From: Candidatus Nitrosotenuis sp.
GTDB taxonomy: Archaea; Thermoproteota; Nitrososphaeria; Nitrososphaerales; Nitrosopumilaceae
Direction of reading: 5' to 3'
NCBI GenBank assembly: GCA_023252015.1
Contig: JAHEXS010000094.1
Location: 1 to 5,096, forward strand
DNA: 5,096 nucleotides
Position 1 is the stretch's first letter, and every line of letters begins with the position of its first letter. Below the pieces are notes generated by a model. The model was not told the DNA's origin. It saw only the letters and a program-made list of their open reading frames with translations, and did not search any database. Shown one piece after another: positions 1-4,367 of this stretch. The translations under genes and the position numbers were made by a program.

Positions 1-1157
1 CCTAATGCCTGCCACGTGCCTCTATCCATCAGCTTAGTTACGGTTGGCTGATTGATGTCAACTACGATTACTTTGACATTTGCTGGAAGCATGTTTCCTG
101 TTGCTATTGAGTGAAGCATCGTTGATATCATGATGACCATTTTTGCCCCCCTTAGCACCTCTTTGTATTTTTTCTGTGCAATTGCCATGTCCGTTATGAC
201 ATCAGGTAGTGGACCATCATCACGAATAGAGCCTGCCAAAACAAACGGAATTTTTCGTTTTACACACTCGTACATTATTCCTCTTGTGAGTTTTTTTGTT
301 TTTACCATGTTTGTAATGGAGCCAGACTTGAAAACAGAATTGATTGCCTCCATATGATTTCGATGTCCTTTGACGGCAAGCGAGCCGTCATGTACATTCA
401 TGCCAAGCGATGTACCCAATGTAGCGTATTCGATATCGTGAACCGCAAGTGCATTTCCTGCCAAAAGCCCATCAATGTATCCAAATTTGATTAATTCTGC
501 AACAGAGTCGGCGGCTCCAGTGTGGACTATTGCAGGACCTCCAACAATTATTATCTTTCCTCCTGCTTTTTTTGTCTTGAAAATATCTTGAGCTACTTTT
601 TTTGCAATGTGTTGTGTTGGTCTCTCACTTGAGCTGCTACTACCCATGAACTCAAAGACGTTAGCACCGTCACGTGGACGCTCAGGCGGTGTTATCTTTA
701 CTCCTGTTTCGCCAACAACTATTTTGTCGCCTTTTTTTACATCTCTAATTGGAATACACATTGCTTTTCCGCCTTTTACTAGAATGCACTTGTCCATCAT
801 TGTGTTTTCTACTTCAACCCATTTTCCGCCAAGAAAGATCTGCGTTGCATTGTTTGTCGTGCTGTAGAAATTATCAGGCATTACGTTGTCTTTTGGTGCC
901 GCTTTGAGCACTACTGCTTTTCCTTTTGTAGAGATGGCGCCAGCCCTGTAAACCTGCTCCAGTAGTTTTTCAAGATGATCTTGGGTTTTTCCTTGAATTT
1001 GCAGCTTGGCATAGCTTGGATCCTTTTTCTTCTTGCCAACCTGCATATCAAGAACTTCAAATTCTCCACCCATGTCCATTACAACATCAAAGATTTTGGT
1101 AAGTATCATGGAGTCAATCAGGTGACCCTTTACCTCTACTTCTGCTGAAAACTTCAT
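1..1157 (-). CDS. Archaeal-type ornithine cyclodeaminase (LOR/SDH-domain, TIGR00300-like), 3' end cut by window
   Basis: By family, this cytoplasmic enzyme uses NAD to turn L-ornithine into L-proline plus ammonia. It is the proline route of archaea that lack the glutamate-kinase pathway, and it resembles the C-terminal half of cyanobacterial ArgZ/AgrE. I read 385 open codons from the ATG at 1157. Residues 1-100 (MKFSAEVEVKGHLIDS...) match the LOR/SDH conserved domain and 101-180 form a linking region. From about 185 a Rossmann-like domain begins, with the glycine-rich stretch IIIVGGPAIVHTGAADS at 202-218, then GLLAGNALAVHDIE at 230-243 and LAGSIRDDGPLPD at 307-319. The family is usually a little over 400 residues, so about 20 C-terminal residues are probably missing. 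The start is supported by a TATA-like box 28 nt upstream. The rightward tnpB element lies divergently behind it. The family call is secure. Substrate rests on the family, and an older label, lysine-ketoglutarate reductase-like, is less likely. Confidence 0.88.
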   Translation of the reverse strand, partial: MKFSAEVEVKGHLIDSMILTKIFDVVMDMGGEFEVLDMQVGKKKKDPSYAKLQIQGKTQDHLEKLLEQVYRAGAISTKGKAVVLKAAPKDNVMPDNFYSTTNNATQIFLGGKWVEVENTMMDKCILVKGGKAMCIPIRDVKKGDKIVVGETGVKITPPERPRDGANVFEFMGSSSSSERPTQHIAKKVAQDIFKTKKAGGKIIIVGGPAIVHTGAADSVAELIKFGYIDGLLAGNALAVHDIEYATLGTSLGMNVHDGSLAVKGHRNHMEAINSVFKSGSITNMVKTKKLTRGIMYECVKRKIPFVLAGSIRDDGPLPDVITDMAIAQKKYKEVLRGAKMVIMISTMLHSIATGNMLPANVKVIVVDINQPTVTKLMDRGTWQAL

Positions 1158-1179
1158 TCTGTGAATATCCCCCTGACAG

Positions 1180-1190
1180 AATTTAAAATC
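1180..1190 (-). promoter_or_regulatory. TATA-like box of the cyclodeaminase gene
   Basis: On the minus strand the sequence GAGATTTTAAATTC looks like a purine-rich BRE followed by a TATA box. TTTAAA is centred about 28 nt before the ATG at 1157. That predicts transcription starting 0-3 nt before the start codon, so a leaderless mRNA. A G-rich stretch (AGGGGG) about 11 nt before the ATG is at best a poor Shine-Dalgarno match. Confidence 0.5.
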
Positions 1191-1202
1191 TCTGGTATTG
1201 GC

Positions 1203-1210
1203 AAATATAT
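1203..1210 (+). promoter_or_regulatory. TATA-like box possibly serving tnpB
   Basis: AAATATAT is centred near 1207, which would place transcription start near 1233, just ahead of the ATG at 1245 that I take as the ancestral tnpB start. It could be host sequence rather than part of the element, because the element's left border is not defined. Confidence 0.3.
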
Positions 1211-1230
1211 GGCGGATCGGTAATTACACA

Positions 1231-1254
1231 ATAACCTAGCCATTATGTAGTTAT
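1231..1254 (+). repeat. Imperfect palindrome, candidate left-end hairpin of the tnpB element
   Basis: ATAACCTA (1231-1238) can pair with TAGTTAT (1248-1254) with one bulged C and a 9-nt loop, giving 7 bp. Short subterminal hairpins with a bulge or mismatch are typical of IS200/IS605 ends and are bound by the Y1 transposase TnpA. The loop contains the ATG at 1245. A 7-bp stem in AT-rich DNA can arise by chance, so the assignment rests mainly on position. Confidence 0.3.
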
Positions 1255-1321
1255 TCCTCAATACAAATACACGGAGTCAACAATATCAGTTACTCAACAT
1301 CATAGTAGTCCTGAACTAGTA

Positions 1322-2437
1322 TTGTTAATGGAAGAATTCAGGTGGATGATCAACGAAGCCATTAGAATTGGAATAGAAAAAAACCTTACCTCACAACAAG
1401 CTTTCAATTCAAATGTGTATCACTACTTGTCTGACAATACAGAATTTCTCAAATTGTATATCGCAAGGGCGATACAGGTAGCAAGTTCAAAAATCAAGGA
1501 TTTGAGAAAAACGAGAAGAAAGAATCCAAATGCCAAAATTCCACATTACAAAAAACCATATGTTATTGTCGACAAACAATCATACAAAATCATCGGAAAC
1601 ACGCTTCTAATCGGAGTACGACCTGGACAATCATATGTTGGAATTCCATTAAATAATCACACCATTTCACAATTCTCTTATCCCCATACCAAAACGGGGG
1701 CAATTACAATTACTCATGATACAATATCAATTTCAATATTAAAAGAAACACAAAGCATCACATTTGTGGAATTTATTGGAATAGATACAAATCTGAACAA
1801 CATATCAGCGGTTCATTCTGATGGAATGGTTAATGTTTTCTCAGACGTAGCCAAGATAACAAAAATCAAAGAGAGGTACAGAAGAGTAAAATCACATTTT
1901 AAGCGAAACGACGTACGAATTAGTAAAAAGATTTTTCAAAAATACGGTACAAAACAACGATGCAAAACTAAGCAGATCATTCACACCATTTCAAAAAAAC
2001 TCGTATCCCAGAAAAAACAGATAATTTTGGAGGATCTAAATGGGATTAGAAAACTATATCGAAAGGGAAACGGTCAGGGAACAAAATACCGTTCAAGGCT
2101 CAACAGCTGGCCATTTTATGAATTCAGAAAGCAATTAGAATACAAATCAAAATTGTACAATGGAGTTGAGATCATCAAGATAAAACCAAACCATACATCA
2201 TCGAGGTGTTCGATATGTGGGGCAAAAGTGATCCCCGAAGAGAACCGACAGATAAGATGTCATTGCGGTCACAGAGAAGACCGTGATATCAATGCTGCAC
2301 GAAATATTCTGTATAAAGGAACACCTGTAGTGCAGCTACGAGGCCTGTGGCTCAGGCCAGACGCATCGCAAGGTGAAGTAATGAAGCAGTCAAAAGATGT
2401 GGAGCAGATTACGATGAGTCAGATCAATCAATTATAG
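1322..2437 (+). CDS. tnpB: TnpB, RNA-guided RuvC endonuclease of IS605-type transposon; N-terminal start uncertain
   Basis: TnpB proteins use an RNA derived from the transposon end (omegaRNA) to cut DNA next to a target-adjacent motif, which helps the element persist. Counting from the TTG at 1322, the protein has 371 residues. An N-terminal helical/WED-type region covers about 1-150. RuvC-I has D155 in FIGIDTNLN, RuvC-II has E237 in ILEDLNG, zinc ligands are C296, C299, C313 and C315, and RuvC-III has D322 in DRDINAARNI. All catalytic acids are present. The second zinc pair is CxC rather than CxxC, a variant I believe also occurs in archaeal members. The reading frame stays open upstream to a TAA at 1232, and that stretch translates to plausible family N-terminus (KYTESTISV..., PELVLLMEEFR). 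The only usable starts are TTG 1322 and ATG 1328, which would cut the first beta-strand. An ATG at 1245 is out of frame and followed by TAG. The enzyme core is intact, but whether it is active is uncertain. Confidence 0.85.
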   Translation: MLMEEFRWMINEAIRIGIEKNLTSQQAFNSNVYHYLSDNTEFLKLYIARAIQVASSKIKDLRKTRRKNPNAKIPHYKKPYVIVDKQSYKIIGNTLLIGVRPGQSYVGIPLNNHTISQFSYPHTKTGAITITHDTISISILKETQSITFVEFIGIDTNLNNISAVHSDGMVNVFSDVAKITKIKERYRRVKSHFKRNDVRISKKIFQKYGTKQRCKTKQIIHTISKKLVSQKKQIILEDLNGIRKLYRKGNGQGTKYRSRLNSWPFYEFRKQLEYKSKLYNGVEIIKIKPNHTSSRCSICGAKVIPEENRQIRCHCGHREDRDINAARNILYKGTPVVQLRGLWLRPDASQGEVMKQSKDVEQITMSQINQL

Positions 2438-2456
2438 ATTTGACAGAGCCAAATCT
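2320..2456 (+). ncRNA. Candidate omegaRNA (guide scaffold) overlapping the tnpB 3' end
   Basis: In characterised TnpB systems the omegaRNA comes from the 3' end of tnpB and the element's right end, with the guide just outside. Here the 3' coding part holds two close hairpins. The first is GTAG/CTAC with a 5-nt loop (2327-2339). The second is GGCCTG/CAGGCC with a 5-nt loop (2342-2358). A third, AGATTTG/CAAATCT, starts inside the stop codon (2436-2456). The position fits, but the limits are guesses and no covariance was tested. Confidence 0.35.
2436..2456 (+). repeat. Perfect hairpin at the tnpB stop, candidate right-end structure
   Basis: AGATTTG (2436-2442) and CAAATCT (2450-2456) form a perfect 7-bp stem around the 7-nt loop ACAGAGC. 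It begins on the last two bases of the tnpB stop codon. It could be the right-end hairpin recognised by TnpA, the last stem of the omegaRNA, or both. No T-run follows directly, so it is not a plain intrinsic terminator. Confidence 0.4.
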
Positions 2457-2486
2457 CTTGCATGTACAATAGTTGACACCGGCTCT

Positions 2487-2500
2487 AGTTTTCTGGTTTT
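2487..2500 (+). terminator. T-rich stretch after tnpB
   Basis: Two TTTT tracts (2489-2492 and 2497-2500) follow the element on the plus strand, just before the convergent 115-aa gene ends. Archaeal RNA polymerase often terminates at such U-rich tracts without a hairpin. The evidence is composition only. Confidence 0.3.
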
Positions 2501-2503
2501 ATA

Positions 2504-2851
2504 TCACACTGGAAGAATTACTTTACCTTTGAACTGCGGCACGTTGTCCTTTTCAAATTCCTTGACAATCTGTTCTTTTTGCTCCTGCGTTACGCCTTGG
2601 ACCAGGGTCTTTGAAAAGCCGCCCTTGTCGCATATGGCTATGATGTATCCGCTGGTGTCAGTCAGGACAAATCCGCTTGACTCGTCAACTATAGCATAAT
2701 AGTTTTCTTCTCCTACTGGTTCCCATACATCTGACTTTGTATCGCGCAGTGCAAGTGCAGGCATTGCCCGGTTGTTTGTGAGTTTGTTTAGATAGTCGCG
2801 TGAGGCCTGGACTCTTTTTTGTCCCATCTTTAATGCCTGAAAATACTGCAT
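2504..2851 (-). CDS. Small conserved-looking hypothetical protein, 115 aa
   Basis: I do not recognise a named family. The first 25 residues (MQYFQALKMGQKRVQASRDY...) are likely helical and basic. Residues 50-85 (YYAIVDESSGFVLTDTSGYI, then IAICDKGGF) look like alternating beta-strands, and 88-102 form a charged helix (TQEQKEQIVKEFEKD). The end is a short strand, KGKVILPV. There is no signal peptide or membrane segment, so it is probably a small soluble alpha/beta protein. The ATG at 2851 sits about 25 nt from a TATA-like TTTTAATA, which supports this start. Another ATG 7 nt upstream is out of frame. The gene converges with tnpB, its stop lying 67 nt past the tnpB stop, and is divergent from the 102-aa gene. 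Codon use and coherent secondary structure make it likely real. Confidence 0.65.
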   Translation of the reverse strand: MQYFQALKMGQKRVQASRDYLNKLTNNRAMPALALRDTKSDVWEPVGEENYYAIVDESSGFVLTDTSGYIIAICDKGGFSKTLVQGVTQEQKEQIVKEFEKDNVPQFKGKVILPV

Positions 2852-2872
2852 GACTCATTTTGAAAAATTAAT

Positions 2873-2880
2873 TATTAAAA
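2873..2880 (-). promoter_or_regulatory. TATA-like box for the 115-aa gene
   Basis: Reading leftwards, TTTTAATA within the AT-rich run 2863-2880 is centred near 2876, about 25-26 nt before the ATG at 2851. This is the spacing expected for a leaderless mRNA. Confidence 0.4.
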
Positions 2881-2889
2881 GGTACGGTC

Positions 2890-2905
2890 ACAATATTGTT
2901 ATAAC
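2890..2905 (+). promoter_or_regulatory. TATA-like box with overlapping palindromes before the 102-aa gene
   Basis: TTATAA (2899-2904) is centred about 25 nt before the GTG at 2927. Immediately upstream and overlapping by a base is the perfect palindrome ACAATATTGT (2890-2899), and the box itself sits in the palindrome GTTATAAC (2898-2905). A dimeric regulator could bind here over the BRE/TATA site and affect both divergent genes. Palindromes this short are expected by chance a few times in 5 kb of AT-rich DNA. Confidence 0.35.
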
Positions 2906-2926
2906 ATATCACAAGGCAGAGAAACT

Positions 2927-3235
2927 GTGCCGCTATCAAACAATACCATAATCCGCCTAAATGAAATCACAACTCAGGTATACGACAAGAAAAACTTGAC
3001 AGATAAAGATGAGCAGTTGATCCGAGATGTATTCCTCAGAACCCTTGAAAGTGGTGAATATTACGATGTTGACGAAATTGAATCATGGTTTGAAAACGAA
3101 GGCAGTTGGAAGCACAGACCAACAATTGTTAGAATAACAAACATTTCACATTATGTGCAGGCAAGATTTGAACAGGGCGGAAAGAAATTACGTATCTTAT
3201 CGGATCACGATGACGATGATTGCGGCGGTAATTAG
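2927..3235 (+). CDS. Hypothetical protein, 102 aa, with acidic C-terminal tail
   Basis: I cannot assign a family, though the compact core looks like a conserved lineage-specific protein. Residues 6-40 are predicted helical (TIIRLNEITTQVYD, then DKDEQLIRDVFLRTL). Residues 44-62 are acidic and aromatic (YYDVDEIESWFENEGSWK), and 64-82 (RPTIVRITNISHYVQARFE) look like strand then helix. The end, SDHDDDDCGGN, is a run of Asp with one His and one Cys, which could bind a divalent metal; this is speculative. The GTG at 2927 is chosen because it fits the leaderless spacing from TTATAA at 2899-2904. The frame stays open further upstream but offers no better start. The stop overlaps the tail of the convergent 78-aa gene by 4 nt. 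Confidence 0.65.
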   Translation: MPLSNNTIIRLNEITTQVYDKKNLTDKDEQLIRDVFLRTLESGEYYDVDEIESWFENEGSWKHRPTIVRITNISHYVQARFEQGGKKLRILSDHDDDDCGGN

Positions 3236-3468
3236 TTAGGCTGTAGTTTTTCCAAAAGTTTTGCGACAATTTTGCCGTTTTCTGCTCTTTGTGTCAGAAT
3301 TTCATCCAGTCGTTTTTTGTCAGTGTCCCTTACCTGATCACTTGCAATAATCTGAAAATATTCTTCATCAAGAGTATTGTTTGCCTGGAGCCGCTTTATT
3401 ATCTCAAAGAGTACTCCGATAAGCTCATTTTGAGCGCGAATTAATTCGTCTTTTTCTTGCTCTGCCAT
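3232..3468 (-). CDS. Small helical hypothetical protein, 78 aa
   Basis: The family is not recognised. The protein is almost wholly predicted helix and highly charged. Residues 1-30 (MAEQEKDELIRAQNELIGVL, then FEIIKRLQAN) carry a heptad-like hydrophobic pattern of Leu and Ile. A loop follows at 31-36, then helices at 36-75 (KKRLDEILTQRAENGKIVAK...). A small coiled-coil or helical bundle, perhaps dimeric, is plausible. The ATG at 3468 lies 32 nt downstream of the HD-hydrolase stop and no convincing TATA box precedes it, so it is probably the second gene of that operon. Its stop interlocks with the stop of the convergent 102-aa gene. Low complexity leaves some doubt, but length and context favour a real gene. 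Confidence 0.6.
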   Translation of the reverse strand: MAEQEKDELIRAQNELIGVLFEIIKRLQANNTLDEEYFQIIASDQVRDTDKKRLDEILTQRAENGKIVAKLLEKLQPN

Positions 3469-3500
3469 ATTAGAAGAAACAGTATTGGGATTTGTAAGTC

Positions 3501-4028
3501 TTACAGCGAGGTTTTTTTGAGTATTTTTTTGAGTTCGGGATCTGAGATTTCCTTTTTTGCCGAATCAAAAAATGGCCCTAATTGTTTTTTTGTATAACCC
3601 ATCTTTTTGTATGACTTGGCCTGTAGCGCCATTTCTAATTTGTCAATTTGATGCAAGAGCATGGCTTCTTTTGTGTTGCTTTGTTGGTATTCCATCCAAA
3701 GTTTTTCATATTCGGTTTTGAGTGATTTTGGTAGATTAGCAAGAATTTTTTTCATGGTGTGATTTTCCATTTTTTCCTTTTTTAGTTTTGTCGCATCATC
3801 CGGTGTAAGATCACCAGTTATTGCTTCTGCCAAATCATGCAAAAGAGTCATTTTAATTATTTTTTCAGTGTCAAGTTTTTTTAAATCTGAAAATATCATT
3901 GCCATTACTGCCATGGAATAACAATGATCCGCAACAGATTCTGGGTCCTTGAGGCCAAGCTTGTTTATCCAGCCCTGTCTTGGAATGGTCTTTAGTTTTA
4001 TGGCAGTCTTTAGAAAATCTTCAAGCAA
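3501..4028 (-). CDS. HD-domain hydrolase, YfbR/HDDC2-like 5'-deoxynucleotidase
   Basis: Members of this family remove phosphate from deoxynucleoside 5'-monophosphates using a divalent metal held by the HD motif, in nucleotide salvage or pool control. The 175 residues match the family's usual length. PRQGW at 16-20 fits the conserved N-terminal Arg/Trp motif. H35 (SVADHCYSM), H64 and D65 (LLHDLAEAITGD) and D129 (HQIDKLEM) are the four metal ligands. E68 and D73 fall where YfbR has its catalytic Glu and Asp (same spacing from HD). Residues 110-175 are charged helices. The first good codon is TTG at 4028, directly after an in-frame TGA, and starting there gives the expected N-terminus (LEDFLKTAIKLK). 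The overlapping ATG at 4032 is out of frame. The 78-aa gene follows after 32 nt. The fold and family are clear; the substrate is inferred. Confidence 0.87.
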   Translation of the reverse strand: MLEDFLKTAIKLKTIPRQGWINKLGLKDPESVADHCYSMAVMAMIFSDLKKLDTEKIIKMTLLHDLAEAITGDLTPDDATKLKKEKMENHTMKKILANLPKSLKTEYEKLWMEYQQSNTKEAMLLHQIDKLEMALQAKSYKKMGYTKKQLGPFFDSAKKEISDPELKKILKKTSL

Positions 4029-4045
4029 TCATACATTCACATTTC

Positions 4046-4060
4046 AAATATTCTATTAAT
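4046..4060 (-). promoter_or_regulatory. Weak TATA-like region for the HD-hydrolase gene
   Basis: On the minus strand ATTAATAGAATATTT is centred roughly 26 nt before the TTG at 4028, so a leaderless transcript starting on TTG is possible. It is less well defined than the other boxes in the window. The rest of 4029-4109 is AT-rich and I see no gene in it. Confidence 0.3.
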
Positions 4061-4076
4061 CTATCTAAAGATTCAT

Positions 4077-4098
4077 CAAAAATTTAATAAAATAATTT
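4077..4098 (-). terminator. T-rich stretch after the zinc-finger gene
   Basis: Reading leftwards, about 12 nt past the zinc-finger stop, the sequence becomes TTATTTTATTAAATTTTTG. This U-rich run is suited to archaeal termination, but it also lies near the HD-gene promoter, so the role is uncertain. Confidence 0.3.
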
Positions 4099-4109
4099 AG
4101 GCGTTGATT

Positions 4110-4244
4110 TCAATTTGGGTATGATTTTTTTGTAGAGCCTTCCAATATGCCAGATTCACCATGTATTCTATCAATATGTCTTGAAAGATCGTCATTGTTA
4201 TCAAACTCGGATTCGCAGTATGGGCATGTAGCTTTTTTTACCAT
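4110..4244 (-). CDS. Stand-alone C2H2 zinc-finger protein, 44 aa
   Basis: The ORF is short but carries a textbook classical zinc finger: C7-x2-C10-x12-H23-x4-H28, with hydrophobic core residues F14 and L20 in the canonical places. It starts MVKKATCPYCESEF and the finger's helix is NNDDLSRHIDRIH. After the finger there is only a short polar tail (GESGILEGSTKKSYPN). Single-finger C2H2 proteins of this size occur in archaea and may bind nucleic acid or protein; the target here is unknown. The ATG at 4244 is supported by TTTATA centred 26 nt upstream, giving a leaderless mRNA. The gene is divergent from the corrinoid adenosyltransferase and separated by 123 nt, so a regulatory link is possible but unproven. 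Motif plus promoter make it very likely real. Confidence 0.8.
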   Translation of the reverse strand: MVKKATCPYCESEFDNNDDLSRHIDRIHGESGILEGSTKKSYPN

Positions 4245-4267
4245 GTTTTGATTATACGTATCAAGCC

Positions 4268-4273
4268 TATAAA
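4268..4273 (-). promoter_or_regulatory. TATA box of the zinc-finger gene
   Basis: TTTATA on the minus strand is the best TATA match in the window. It is centred about 26 nt before the ATG at 4244, implying a transcript that begins at the start codon. Confidence 0.55.
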
Positions 4274-4323
4274 GAAATCGTACGGATTGAAAAATTAATC
4301 GTTAAAATTATTTTGGGAAAAGT

Positions 4324-4353
4324 AGATTCGAACAAGATAATAACTGCGAATCT
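4324..4353 (+). promoter_or_regulatory. Inverted repeat around the TATA-like box of the adenosyltransferase gene
   Basis: AGATTCG (4324-4330) and CGAATCT (4347-4353) are exact reverse complements separated by 16 nt, about 23 nt centre to centre, or two helical turns. Between them lies GATAATAA (4336-4343), centred about 28 nt before the TTG start. A dimeric repressor binding both arms would cover the TATA box. It could also be a chance match; an RNA hairpin is less likely because the arms lie upstream of the predicted transcription start. Confidence 0.4.
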
Positions 4354-4367
4354 GAAAATCTTCTTAC

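Larger units (their letters stand above)
1231..2456 (+). mobile_element. Solitary IS605-family element with tnpB only (borders approximate)
   Basis: A single tnpB gene lies between the cyclodeaminase promoter and an unrelated hypothetical gene, flanked by possible hairpins at 1231-1254 and 2436-2456. No tnpA (HUH tyrosine transposase) is in the window. The element would therefore be non-autonomous, mobilised by a TnpA elsewhere in the genome, or a fixed remnant. The true left border lies between the cyclodeaminase TATA box near 1187 and about 1231. The right border is after about 2456. Neither can be fixed without an empty site. Confidence 0.6.

Noticed and set aside
130..867. Plus-strand open frames at 130-357 and 607-867
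   Set aside because: They lie antisense to the cyclodeaminase, whose minus-strand frame is open for 385 codons with clear family motifs; their translations show no coherent features.
1020..1045. Low-complexity Lys run in the cyclodeaminase (VGKKKKDPSY) as a frameshift site
   Set aside because: The frame and domain similarity continue normally on both sides.
2440..2478. Direct repeat TTGACA at 2440-2445 and 2473-2478, resembling a bacterial -35 box or an element terminal repeat
   Set aside because: Archaea do not use -35 elements, only six bases match, and IS605 elements do not make target duplications.
2445..2486. AGAGCC (2445-2450) pairing with GGCTCT (2481-2486)
   Set aside because: It has only 6 bp around a 30-nt loop and would compete with the better local hairpin at 2436-2456.
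4245..4367. Cobalamin riboswitch before the adenosyltransferase gene
   Set aside because: The predicted transcript is leaderless, leaving no room for an aptamer, and no B12-box-like sequence is visible.
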